Source: Bacillus alkalicellulosilyticus
GTDB lineage: Bacteria > Bacillota > Bacilli > Bacillales > Bacillaceae_F
DNA: 64,000 bases
Direction of reading: 5' to 3'
NCBI RefSeq assembly: GCF_002019795.1
Contig: NZ_KV917381.1
Span: 2,636,068-2,700,067 of the forward strand
The notes under the pieces: generated by a model
Told to the model about the DNA's origin: nothing
Seen by the model: the letters and a program-made list of their open reading frames with translations, nothing else
Databases searched by the model: none
Position numbers and translations under genes: made by a program
In this document: positions 48,543 to 57,856 of the stretch, piece after piece
Layout: each line of letters starts with the position of its first letter
Numbering within the stretch: the first letter of the stretch is position 1

Positions 48543-50318
48543 CTAAAGCCATACAAAGTATGAAATGGCTACAGTAACAAGTAAATACAAAATGTTGAGC
48601 GGTATCCCCACTTTTAAATAATCAGAGAAACGGTATCCTCCTGGTCCATACACGATTAGATTCGTCTGATATCCTATAGGTGTCGCAAAACTAGCTGAAG
48701 CAGCTACCGTAATGGCTACAAATAGCGCCATAGGGTCAATTGCAAGTTGATTGGCAGTAGCTAAGGCTATCGGGAACATTAGTACAACGGCAGCATTGTT
48801 TGTAATAATTTCAGTGAAAATCGTTGTAATTAAATAAATAATAGCGACAATGCCTATTACCCCTAACCCTTCTGTGACACTAACTAGTTTATCAGCAAGT
48901 AACGCCGCTGTTCCTGTTTGTTCTAGAGCTATCCCGATTCCAATCGCACTTGCAATTAAGAGAAGAACATTAAACTGAACATACTTTCTTACTGATTCAA
49001 ATGTAATTGTTTTTGTTAAAAAAAGAATAATCACAGCTAATGTAGCTGCCTTAAACATTGGTAACACTTCAAATGTAGCTAAAAGCACCATACCAATTAA
49101 TGTTGATATCGCAATAATCGATTTTTTATGGTCAACCACCTCTTGGTCCTTCACTTGTGTCATAATATAAAAATCTTTAGAACTAGACCAGCGACTTGCA
49201 AAATCTTTACTAGCCAATATCAACAACGTATCTCCTGGTTGTAGTACGATTTCACCAACCTTACTATTGATTCGTTCTTGGTTTCGATGAACCGCAATCA
49301 CACCGCCACCGTATTTTACACGAAATCTATTTTGCTTAATTGATTTATTTACTAAATTTGACTGATTGGATACAACTGCTTCTAATAGGACTTGGTTCCC
49401 GTTTTTCAAATCATCCAATTTAATAGACTTGCCTGTCTCTACTCGGAGACCTTTCATGTTTTGAAGCTCAACGATGGTTGAAATCAGTCCGGTAAAAATC
49501 AGTCTATCTCCAGCTTTCACTTTATTTCTAGATGTAATGGGGGCTATTCTTTCTCCGTCCTGACGAATAATTTCGATAAGATATAAGCCAGAAAGATTTC
49601 GCAAGCCAGCCTCTTCAATTGTTTTTCCAATCATGGGAGCATTATCTTCCACAACTAATTCAGAGAGGTACTCTCTTGTGTTCTCATCAAAGGTGACATC
49701 CGATGATTTTCGTTCTGGTAACAATTTATAGCCAATCGTACTCATAAATAGAATACCGATTAAGGCAGCTGGTATCCCCACTATGGCAAGTTGGAACATT
49801 GAATAACCACTCATACCACTCTCAATCATGAGACCATGAGCCAATAAGTTAGTGGATGTACCAATTAGGGTAATGGTTCCACCAAAAATTGTGGCGTACG
49901 ATAATGGAATTAAAAATTTCGATGGCGCAATATTGTGTTCCTTACACCAATTTCGAATAATTGGTGTAAACATTACGACGATGGGTGTATTATTTAGAAA
50001 TGCGGATAGCCCTGAGACTGGGAGCATCATTTTAATTAACGTCAGTCTTTGTTTTTTTCCATTGCCTAATGCTCGTAACACAAGATGGTTTAGCATACCA
50101 CTTTGTTGAACTGCCCCAGCTACCATAAATAAAAGGGCAATCGTTAACATCCCTTCGTTTGAAAAACCTTTTACAGCATCTGCTGGAGTTAAAACACCTA
50201 ATAACAATAATGAAGCAAGCGCTAAAAATACGATAAAGTCTGGCCTTGTGACCTCTTTAATCAAGCAAATTAACATGACTCCAACAACTATAAGTACCGT
50301 GATGATTTCAAAGGTCAC
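48543..50318 (-). CDS. SLC13/DASS-type transporter with two RCK-C (TrkA-C) domains
   Basis: 591 residues. Membrane block ~1-200 (GVLTPADAVKGFSNEGMLTI, SGLSAFLNNTPIVVMFTPII), two TrkA-C domains ~215-370 (RNLSGLYLIEIIRQDGERI, FRVKYGGGVIAVHRNQERI) and a second membrane block ~390-590 with ITNNAAVVLMFPIALA and SFATPIGYQTNLIVYGPGGY. These paired S-N-T/N-A-A-P signatures define DASS transporters of dicarboxylates or sulfate with sodium. The RCK-C insertion suggests ligand gating. Upstream 50319-50526 has no gene. Confidence 0.88.
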   Translation of the reverse strand: MTFEIITVLIVVGVMLICLIKEVTRPDFIVFLALASLLLLGVLTPADAVKGFSNEGMLTIALLFMVAGAVQQSGMLNHLVLRALGNGKKQRLTLIKMMLPVSGLSAFLNNTPIVVMFTPIIRNWCKEHNIAPSKFLIPLSYATIFGGTITLIGTSTNLLAHGLMIESGMSGYSMFQLAIVGIPAALIGILFMSTIGYKLLPERKSSDVTFDENTREYLSELVVEDNAPMIGKTIEEAGLRNLSGLYLIEIIRQDGERIAPITSRNKVKAGDRLIFTGLISTIVELQNMKGLRVETGKSIKLDDLKNGNQVLLEAVVSNQSNLVNKSIKQNRFRVKYGGGVIAVHRNQERINSKVGEIVLQPGDTLLILASKDFASRWSSSKDFYIMTQVKDQEVVDHKKSIIAISTLIGMVLLATFEVLPMFKAATLAVIILFLTKTITFESVRKYVQFNVLLLIASAIGIGIALEQTGTAALLADKLVSVTEGLGVIGIVAIIYLITTIFTEIITNNAAVVLMFPIALATANQLAIDPMALFVAITVAASASFATPIGYQTNLIVYGPGGYRFSDYLKVGIPLNILYLLVTVAISYFVWL

Positions 50319-50526
50319 TGACTTTACCTCGCTCTCTTCTTAATCCATAGTATTCTAATAAGAATTATAAGTTTTATTTAGTATATGAAAAACTTGTGCT
50401 TTTGTCTAGAAGTATTTTCTAATTTACTACTATTACAATTTCCATCATTTGGTCACTTGCCTTGTCGCCCAAATCATAAATAGGCTTTCCTGCTAAAAAA
50501 ACCTCTTATTTTTGTTCATAAAAAAA

Positions 50527-50562
50527 GATGAGACAAAAGGTTGTTTTACCCTTTGTCTCATC
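50527..50562 (-). repeat. Family B palindrome in the 50319-50676 gap
   Basis: GATGAGACAAAAGG and CCTTTGTCTCATC pair; minus strand continues TTTTTTT, so it can terminate the small membrane-protein gene ending at 50677. The rest of this 358-base gap contains no supported gene. Confidence 0.8.
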
Positions 50563-50676
50563 CACAATATTTAAACTAGTTATGTCCCTGTTTCTTTCAC
50601 TTCAAACAATTAAAATCTCTAGACTACTTCGCAAAACTATCGAAAAAAGTCAGTTTTTGCGCTTGCCCAGGAAATC

Positions 50677-50835
50677 CTAGATCAGAAATGACAAGGCAAT
50701 AATAAAGATAGAAATATGATACAGCAAGTCTAAGATATTTTTATTGAACGAGCTATTCATCAAACTTACTGCAACATATCCAGAACGAACCACAATAATA
50801 ACAAGTGCAATTTTAATTAATATTGATGGAATCAT
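50677..50835 (-). CDS. Small membrane protein, 52 residues
   Basis: ATG 50835 with GAGGTGA four bases upstream, stop TAG 50677. Sequence MIPSILIKIALVIIVVRSGY, then a short polar link, then DLLYHISIFIIALSFLI. Two hydrophobic helices make a hairpin-type membrane protein with no known family. It is positioned 47 bases after the AddA-like gene on the same strand, with a family B terminator downstream, so it may be the last gene of that operon. Confidence 0.6.
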   Translation of the reverse strand: MIPSILIKIALVIIVVRSGYVAVSLMNSSFNKNILDLLYHISIFIIALSFLI

Positions 50836-50882
50836 TTTATCACCTCACACGTTTTTAAATACATATGAGGAGAAATCACTAG

Positions 50883-53800
50883 TTACGACAACTTTAAATG
50901 CTCATTCTGAAAAAAATATAGGAATGTTTCTGATACCGTTTCCTTAGTCATATACTCCCAAGCTTGTTTATAAAATAAGATTTGCCCTTTGTAAAAGCTT
51001 TGCAATGCCTCAAGGTCTTCTTTATTTTTCAACCGGTCCGTTTTGTAATCAACGATGTTCCATTGATTATCTTTCTTATACGCTAAATCAATGACCCCTT
51101 TTACATAGATGGGATATGCCCCCTTCGATTGTAGTAAAGGATACAGAGGAGATTCATGAGTTACTTTTAAATAAAACGGTATTTCCGTCTGCACATCATC
51201 TGCTTGAGCAATTTCATTCCAAAGATGAGAGTTTTGAAACTGCTGGATGTATTCCCATACCTCTTGTTCGCGTTCTCCCGGTATATTATACCGTTTCATG
51301 GCACGGGAGACATATGCACTAATCTCTACGCCCTGAACAAGCTTTTCGAGAATATCATGAATAAGTGAACCCCATTCTTTTCCTCCCCCAGACTCCCTTT
51401 CTAGGTGAACAACCTCTGTATAATCTTTATCCTTGGTTGGCGACCAATGATCATATGTCATCGTCTTGCTATGTTCCAACCATATCGTAGAATTTGCAGA
51501 TGTTGCTTGATAATCTTCTAGCGTAAGTACTACTTCATTTTGGTTAGAAAGGTCAGATTGTTGTTCAGAAGAAACCTCTATCACTTCAATGTCAGGAGCT
51601 TCAAAAAGCGTCGACCATGGGTTTTTGCTATTGTTTTTTTTACTTGCACTAATAATTAAAGCTTTCTCAGCTCGTGTAGCCGCTACATAAAGGATTCTTA
51701 GTTCCTCTTCATATAAATAACGAAGCTCTTCTTGGCTAACTTGTTCCCACTCAGGTGGCGTTCCAATCGTTTTTTGATGGAATCCCATTCTAACAGAATA
51801 GGAAAAGTACCCCAACGATGTATCGTCAATTCGTTTAATATGCTTGGACAAAAATGTTTCCGGGCTTACTTTTTTGATAGGATGTGCTAAAAATACTACA
51901 GGAGCTTCTAACCCCTTTGTCTTATGCGCATTCATAATTCGTACAGCATTAGCGTCTTCCTCCAAATTAGCTACAACTGTTTTCTCCTCGACTTGTCCTT
52001 GAAAATGTCTGAAAATCGATTGATAGCTTGTTAACCCGTTAGATTCCTGTTTTCGTAACGATTCTAAGAGCTGTAATACACTTTTATATGCCCTTTTGCC
52101 GTGTTGATTTAATAACAATAATAGAAAGAATCCACTGTCTTCCATTATTTTTTCAATGGCCACAGTCGGAAGATACGTGCGAATCCATTTTTGATACGTT
52201 GATAGCCGTTGGAATGACATTTTAAATTTTTCTCGGATAGTCGTATCTACTGATAGTGGTATGTCAGTATAGTAATTATAATAGCCACCGTTTCTCTTAA
52301 AGTGATATAGTTCCTGATCACTTATTCCAAAGAAAGTGCCTCTTAAAGTAGCAAGTAAATTCACTTCATTCGTAGGATCTACAAAAGTTTGCAACAAAAT
52401 CATCAGTTCCTTAAACTCTTTCATATTACCAATGATGATTTCGCCACTAATGCTGACAGGGATTCCAAGCTTTTCTATCATTTGTGAATACACTTCGATA
52501 CCATCGTTGTATCGAGTCATAACCATAAAATCTTTAGGTTCAAACCCTTGTGTAAGTAAGTTCTCGATCGTACTAGCAATGTTTTCTGCATCTTTTTGTA
52601 CGACATCATCCTTTTTACTATACTCTGACGGGACAACGAGCTGTTTAATTCCTGAAAATGCTTCTCCCTTATCTTGATGAAATGAATGAAGCGGACGGTA
52701 ACCGGCTTGATAGCTTGTCTCCTGTTCAGGAAGATGTATTGAAAACACTTCATTTAACCCTTTTGTCACGGAATCTAACGTCCGGAAGTTCATCGTTAAA
52801 TGGAGAACTTCGCCACCATGCCTTTCAATTAATTGCTTGACGAGATTATAGGTGTCAATATCCGCCCGCCGAAAACGATAGATCGCTTGTTTAGGATCTC
52901 CGACAACAAATAAAGTACCTGGTCTTGGTGTACATCGCGTCCAGTCCTTTTCAGTAGGGTCTTCATTCGCAAGATAAAAAACGATTTCTGCTTGAATCGG
53001 GTCAGTATCTTGAAACTCATCTAGGAGTAAAAAACGATATTTTGATTGAAAATAACTTCGTACCTCATGATTATGTTGAAGCAGGTGGGCTACTTTTAAT
53101 AGTAAGTCTTGAAAATTTAAGAGTGAGCGCTGTTTCATTATGTTTTCATAGTGACTAAGCGCGTCTTGTAGTAGTGACGTTATTATCGGATGACAATAGC
53201 ATCTCCACTGAAATAAGACTGGTTGTATTGTATTATCAAAAAATGTTTGGATTTTCTCTTCATAGTATTTGGCATCCTCTTTCGATGTCCATCTGTTCTG
53301 GGTTGCCTTTAGTTTTTTATCAAATACCTCAAACACACTAAGAAGATTGCTGTCTTTGTTTTCATCGATATATCTGTCTTTTTGTATCGCAACAATAATC
53401 GCCTTCTGAAGAGTGTCATAGCCACGGTCAGGTTCAGGTGTTGGTATGGAGCGATACGCCTCTTTTACAATTCGCATAAAAGCACCATAGTGGACAAGCA
53501 GGTCAGGTTTTTCAACTTCTTCTGTTACCCATTGGACATCTGGATACTCTTTTAACTGTCGAAGTGAACTAAACAAGTCTTGTATCGCAATTCCTAGATT
53601 CGAAAATTGCTGAAGCAACTGAGGATTTGTTTCTTCAAGCTCTTTTAAATACCGTTGCCATACTTCTTCAAGCAAATCAATATCATCACTTTCTTCCAAT
53701 TCTTTAAAATGAATATCTAGTCCAGATTCAATCGGTCTTTCGCGTAACAATTTGGCACAAAAGGCATGCACTGTTCCTAAAAAACACTGATCTATGGTTT

Positions 53801-54083
53801 GAAGTGCGATGAATAATCTTTCTTTAATCATTTCGTCGCTTTCATTTTTCCACGATTTCTCCAACTGACTTTGGAAGCGTACTTTAAGTTCATCTGCCGC
53901 TTTACGAGTAAACGTAATCGCAACAATTTCACTTGTTTTTGCTTTGCCTGTATATACTAGTTGAATCATCCTGGAAACTAAGCTTGTTGTCTTTCCTGAC
54001 CCTGCTCCTGCTTCCACTAAAAAATTGCGGTCAAGCTCATATTTAATGTCATCTCTAGCCTGCTGATCAATAATGTTACTCAT
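50883..54083 (-). CDS. AddA-like UvrD/RecB helicase-nuclease
   Basis: 1066 residues. Superfamily 1 helicase motifs in order: Walker A VEAGAGSGKTTSLV, Ia ITFTRKAADEL, II LLLDEFQDTDP, III VGDPKQAIYRFRRAD, IV MNFRT, V MNAHKTKGLEAPVVF, VI ILYVAATRAEKAL. A C-terminal RecB-type nuclease follows (WGSLIHDILEKL, VKGVIDLAYKKDN ... IVDYKTDR, QILFYKQAW). It is about 170 residues shorter than B. subtilis AddA. Its ATG overlaps the AddB-like gene by 8 bases, so the two should form a heterodimeric DNA end-resection enzyme. This may be a second, accessory AddAB-type machine. Confidence 0.9.
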   Translation of the reverse strand: MSNIIDQQARDDIKYELDRNFLVEAGAGSGKTTSLVSRMIQLVYTGKAKTSEIVAITFTRKAADELKVRFQSQLEKSWKNESDEMIKERLFIALQTIDQCFLGTVHAFCAKLLRERPIESGLDIHFKELEESDDIDLLEEVWQRYLKELEETNPQLLQQFSNLGIAIQDLFSSLRQLKEYPDVQWVTEEVEKPDLLVHYGAFMRIVKEAYRSIPTPEPDRGYDTLQKAIIVAIQKDRYIDENKDSNLLSVFEVFDKKLKATQNRWTSKEDAKYYEEKIQTFFDNTIQPVLFQWRCYCHPIITSLLQDALSHYENIMKQRSLLNFQDLLLKVAHLLQHNHEVRSYFQSKYRFLLLDEFQDTDPIQAEIVFYLANEDPTEKDWTRCTPRPGTLFVVGDPKQAIYRFRRADIDTYNLVKQLIERHGGEVLHLTMNFRTLDSVTKGLNEVFSIHLPEQETSYQAGYRPLHSFHQDKGEAFSGIKQLVVPSEYSKKDDVVQKDAENIASTIENLLTQGFEPKDFMVMTRYNDGIEVYSQMIEKLGIPVSISGEIIIGNMKEFKELMILLQTFVDPTNEVNLLATLRGTFFGISDQELYHFKRNGGYYNYYTDIPLSVDTTIREKFKMSFQRLSTYQKWIRTYLPTVAIEKIMEDSGFFLLLLLNQHGKRAYKSVLQLLESLRKQESNGLTSYQSIFRHFQGQVEEKTVVANLEEDANAVRIMNAHKTKGLEAPVVFLAHPIKKVSPETFLSKHIKRIDDTSLGYFSYSVRMGFHQKTIGTPPEWEQVSQEELRYLYEEELRILYVAATRAEKALIISASKKNNSKNPWSTLFEAPDIEVIEVSSEQQSDLSNQNEVVLTLEDYQATSANSTIWLEHSKTMTYDHWSPTKDKDYTEVVHLERESGGGKEWGSLIHDILEKLVQGVEISAYVSRAMKRYNIPGEREQEVWEYIQQFQNSHLWNEIAQADDVQTEIPFYLKVTHESPLYPLLQSKGAYPIYVKGVIDLAYKKDNQWNIVDYKTDRLKNKEDLEALQSFYKGQILFYKQAWEYMTKETVSETFLYFFQNEHLKLS

Positions 54084-57051
54084 ACGCTCTGACCCCCTTA
54101 AAAGCTTGTAACTCCATCTGTTTACGGGTTAATGTGTCCTCTTCATAATGACTTCTTCTACAAACATGCTTGTAATCACAAAATGTACAATCATTTGGGT
54201 CATCTGTCATCGTAAAATGACCTTTTTGGATGATTGTGATTAATTTTTCAAGTACATCGAATCCAGCCAAACGAATGTCATCTTCTTGCTTTCTTACAAA
54301 TTTCTGACCAAGTCCTTTTGTCGTTGGAAAATAATAAGAGCTTTCTTGAACACTTCCCGTTTTTATCTGTAAGTGTTGTTCAATCGCAATCGCATAGATA
54401 AAATGCTGGAGCTGTCTTCCTCCTTTAAACACACTTTTTTCAGAATATCCATACGTACTTCCTGTTTTATAATCAATAATATGATAATTGCCATCTAAAT
54501 CGCGGTCTACTCTATCGATTTTGCCGGCAATAGCAATTGTCGCTCCTGATGGTAAGGTAACATACGCTGGTGTGATGGTACCGACACCAAACGTATATTC
54601 AAAATACAGAGGCTCATAGCTTTTACAATGTTCCTCCTCTTCTTTTAAAAAGACGATACAGCATTGCAATATATCCTCAACCTCTTGTTGAAACACTCTT
54701 TCGTTTGGTGGAGGAAGTTCTTCTTTTTGTTGGTTGATTAGGTTCATCGCAATCGATTCGATTACATTAGAGTGCGTATTATAGTTTGGCCGGTCCTTAT
54801 TTTCTTGGATTTTTAGATGAAACGTCTCAAATATATGATGAAGAAGACTCCCTCTCGATGCTGGGTCTAGCCATCGATATGGGTCGTCCATCATATCTTC
54901 AGGCACTTTAATTTGTAAGATCTCTTCTAGAAAGTACGCATATGGGCAAGCCGCTAATTTTTCTAGTTTCCCCGCTGTTAGTTTTCGCTCTGGATTTAAC
55001 GTAGGGTCAAATTCCGTTTCAATATCAATAGACCCATCAAATCCTGTAACTTGATGTAGTAAACGTTGTTCTTCTGCTCGTATTCCTTCTTGGATCGTAG
55101 CAAATTGGTCGAAAAAGGAATCAGAGATTACCTTCCTATTATCCTTGAGGAGGTGCTTCACCCAGTAATCTTTATCTTCAATTTCTTGAGAAGGCGCTAA
55201 CGACGATGACAGTTTCTTTACATCTCGGAAATCAAGTTCTGGATTTCCTTCAATCGCGCGATAACACTGTAAAAATAAAAAAGATGGAGCTACAGTTCGG
55301 TTATCACTCACTGAAAATGTACGAAAACTTACGGTTATCTCTCCTTCTTTTTGTGCTAGTAACTGAAGCATTGAGTAAAGATGCTGATGAGGCTTGTCCT
55401 TAAGCAATGGCAAACTAGCATGCAATAATTCTCTTTCTTCATCTAGTAACAACGGATCTTCTGAAGCCCCACCAGGAAAGAGCTGATTATCAAGACCAAT
55501 AATGAATGTGTGCCTACGGGAGCTATATAATCCTTTTTGATATGAAGTCATATGAAGATGCCCTGGCTTTTCATTTGATTTCATAATCGTAAGAGTTGTA
55601 AAATGTTCTTTCATTCGGGCCATCACATCGTACATCGAAAGGGATTCCTCAACGTATGGTATAAGAGTCGTCATTTGGTCGATGATTTTAGATTTGGCTG
55701 CTTCATCAATGGGTGATTTCGAAGTCCCATATTGTTCAATCACCTTTGAAAAACCTGATAAACATGTTTTATAATTAATTGTATTTTCGAAATTTGGAAG
55801 AAATTTAAAGATGCTGCTCATCCAATTTTGAAGCCACGTAAGCTCTTCTATTCTCTTTTGCCAATGTGACGTCGCATTATCATCCTCTGCCTGCTCTTTT
55901 TTCTCCAATAGCTTCACATGCTCTTTTTCAACTTGTAGAAGATAACGGTCTTTCCCATAACCAATCTGTAAAGCTCTTAACAACTTAACTACTTTTGATT
56001 TTGATGGTGCTTCTTTCCCAAAATCAATAACCCCATCGTGAATTAAATCCACTAGCACTTGAACTTTATAGTTCGATTGAAGCCATTTCACTAGACCTAC
56101 TAGTAATCGTCCAGGGCGTGTTATAGTAATTGGTAAACCTTCTCCAAACGTTACAGGTATTTTATTTTTTTCAGACAGATGATACATTAGCAACGCATAA
56201 GGTCCCGCATTAGTATAGTAAATTCCGACTTGATCGAGCATACACTTATTTTCAATTATCTTCTGTAGGATATGCTTTAACTCAATTTCTTCCGTTTTAG
56301 CTGAAAAAACAGAAAGATTCTTGATTTTTTCTCCTGTAGATGGAAGATAGATATTGCTCAGAGGCGTTTCTTTCCCTGTGAAAATTCTAGACCATTTTGA
56401 ACGTGGAATTGGCTTTGTGATTCCATTTACCGCCTCTAATGATAATTGATAGACGTTTCCATTGATAATTGTGTCTAAGTAATCCGATTCGAGAGCCGTG
56501 AGCGAAAGATTGGGCTGTAAAATATACAGGGCATGTTTTTGATTGTTAAGCTGTGTAGCCTGTATGAGTACAGATGCTTTGTCGATAAGCTGGTAGGTTT
56601 GTAACAGACCCTCATAAGCACTCATTATATAGCTAAAATCATGTCCTTTTTCCTGAGATAAAAACGCAGATGAAGGTAAGTTGTCTTTATCATACCCAGA
56701 TAATCTAAGCTGTTGAATCGCTTGATATATCGCTAATCCGAATGAGTAAGTAACTTCAATGGAAGAAAAATACGTTAGTTTTCCTTCTTGCTTAAGCTGC
56801 TGTAATAATTGTGTTGTCAAATGCACACCAACAACTTGGTCAATAACATTCACATCTTGACCTGTTAATTCTAGTTGTTCATTTGCTATATCAAACACTG
56901 TTTTTACTGTAAGGTTGAGCGCTATAAACCCTTGTTTGACAAATGACTCTGTCATTCTATCGCCTATTTCACGTGAGTCTACAATTATACGTTTATCTTG
57001 TAGTGGGTATTTTTCACATATCTCTTTTAACTCTTGTATATACGTGTTCAC
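54076..57051 (-). CDS. AddB-like Fe-S PD-(D/E)XK nuclease
   Basis: 991 residues from GTG 57051 with AAGGAGG six bases upstream. The N-terminal ~680 residues follow the inactivated-helicase plan of AddB, but no GxGKT Walker A is present (the place reads RIIVDSREIGDRM). The C-terminal nuclease is complete: AACPYAYFLEEIL, ASRGSLLHHIFETF, GKIDRVDRDLDGNYHIIDYKTG, QLQHFIYAIA and CTFCDYKHVCRR. The first Cys plus the CxxC..C set forms a 4Fe-4S site as in AddB. The start overlaps the sirtuin stop (GTGA), so translation is coupled. Confidence 0.87.
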   Translation of the reverse strand: MNTYIQELKEICEKYPLQDKRIIVDSREIGDRMTESFVKQGFIALNLTVKTVFDIANEQLELTGQDVNVIDQVVGVHLTTQLLQQLKQEGKLTYFSSIEVTYSFGLAIYQAIQQLRLSGYDKDNLPSSAFLSQEKGHDFSYIMSAYEGLLQTYQLIDKASVLIQATQLNNQKHALYILQPNLSLTALESDYLDTIINGNVYQLSLEAVNGITKPIPRSKWSRIFTGKETPLSNIYLPSTGEKIKNLSVFSAKTEEIELKHILQKIIENKCMLDQVGIYYTNAGPYALLMYHLSEKNKIPVTFGEGLPITITRPGRLLVGLVKWLQSNYKVQVLVDLIHDGVIDFGKEAPSKSKVVKLLRALQIGYGKDRYLLQVEKEHVKLLEKKEQAEDDNATSHWQKRIEELTWLQNWMSSIFKFLPNFENTINYKTCLSGFSKVIEQYGTSKSPIDEAAKSKIIDQMTTLIPYVEESLSMYDVMARMKEHFTTLTIMKSNEKPGHLHMTSYQKGLYSSRRHTFIIGLDNQLFPGGASEDPLLLDEERELLHASLPLLKDKPHQHLYSMLQLLAQKEGEITVSFRTFSVSDNRTVAPSFLFLQCYRAIEGNPELDFRDVKKLSSSLAPSQEIEDKDYWVKHLLKDNRKVISDSFFDQFATIQEGIRAEEQRLLHQVTGFDGSIDIETEFDPTLNPERKLTAGKLEKLAACPYAYFLEEILQIKVPEDMMDDPYRWLDPASRGSLLHHIFETFHLKIQENKDRPNYNTHSNVIESIAMNLINQQKEELPPPNERVFQQEVEDILQCCIVFLKEEEEHCKSYEPLYFEYTFGVGTITPAYVTLPSGATIAIAGKIDRVDRDLDGNYHIIDYKTGSTYGYSEKSVFKGGRQLQHFIYAIAIEQHLQIKTGSVQESSYYFPTTKGLGQKFVRKQEDDIRLAGFDVLEKLITIIQKGHFTMTDDPNDCTFCDYKHVCRRSHYEEDTLTRKQMELQAFKGVRAYE

Positions 57052-57770
57052 GATAAACCTCCTTGCTCTAATAGGTTATTTGTTTGAACGAGTATCTCCT
57101 TTGCTGAACCATGTATACATAAATCAAAATTTGCATCACTTTGTGTCTTTTCATTGTTAATGATCACTGTTCTGCCTTTTGTAATATAAGGTAATTGATT
57201 GACAGGGTATACTTGAAGGCTTGTTCCGATCACAATAACAAGGTCAGCCTGTTCCATAGTAGTGAGCGCTCTTTTCCAACTGTTTTCAGGTAGCATTTCA
57301 CCAAAGAGAACCACGCTCGGACGAAGTCTTCCACCACAAGCCGTGCATGCCTTTTCCTCAAGAAACTCGTCTTTTGTAGCTTCAGTCCCACACTGGTGAC
57401 ACCGAATGGCCTGAATGCTACCATGTAACTCACTAACGTTCTGACTCCCTGCTTTTTGATGCAGTCCGTCGACATTTTGTGTAGCGACAAAGTCTATTAT
57501 GTTTTTTGATTCCCACTTTGCTAGAATCTGATGACCGATGTGAGGTTCACAACTTGCTAAAGCCGTTAAGCGATAGCTATAAAACTGATGAAAAAGAGAA
57601 TAATTGTTCTCAAGCGCTTCTATCGTAGCTACATCATGAGGATTGATTTGCTTCCACCACCCTGAACTCGAACGAAAGTCTGGTATCCCACTCTCAGTTG
57701 ACATTCCTGCTCCCGTTAACAAAACTACTTTTCGAGAATTGCGTATCCATTGAGCTAATTTTTCACTCAT
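57048..57770 (-). CDS. Sir2-family NAD-dependent protein deacylase (sirtuin)
   Basis: 240 residues from ATG 57770 (GGAGG six bases upstream); a longer frame to 57797 is less likely. Sirtuin signatures: VLLTGAGMSTESGIPDFRS, FVATQNVDGLHQKAG, catalytic His in ELHGSI, zinc Cys pairs CHQCG and CTACG, then VIGTSLQVYPV and VIINNE. Canonical class with intact NAD and zinc sites, so it is probably an active deacylase rather than an NADase-only defence SIR2. It is the first of three overlapping genes with the AddAB-like pair, an unusual context for a sirtuin. Confidence 0.92.
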   Translation of the reverse strand: MSEKLAQWIRNSRKVVLLTGAGMSTESGIPDFRSSSGWWKQINPHDVATIEALENNYSLFHQFYSYRLTALASCEPHIGHQILAKWESKNIIDFVATQNVDGLHQKAGSQNVSELHGSIQAIRCHQCGTEATKDEFLEEKACTACGGRLRPSVVLFGEMLPENSWKRALTTMEQADLVIVIGTSLQVYPVNQLPYITKGRTVIINNEKTQSDANFDLCIHGSAKEILVQTNNLLEQGGLS

Positions 57771-57829
57771 TTCCTTCCTCCCATCAGGTTTGTCCACTGT
57801 ACACCTATAGTATACGCTTTCAATATCAA

Positions 57830-57856
57830 TAACCCTGCCCGAAAAAGGGAAGGGTT
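57830..57856. terminator. Hairpin between WYL regulator and sirtuin operon
   Basis: TAACCCT and AGGGTTA flank a C/G-rich loop with an internal CC/GG pair. It overlaps the stop codon of the WYL gene. No strong T-tract follows in either direction, so it may only attenuate transcription into the sirtuin gene. Confidence 0.5.

Noticed and set aside
50744..50947. 67-codon plus-strand frame
   Set aside because: Antisense to the small membrane gene and the end of the AddA-like gene.
57048..57770. Thoeris- or DSR-type defence SIR2
   Set aside because: The protein has a zinc-binding CxxC pair set and the size of a canonical deacylase, with no extra sensor domain.
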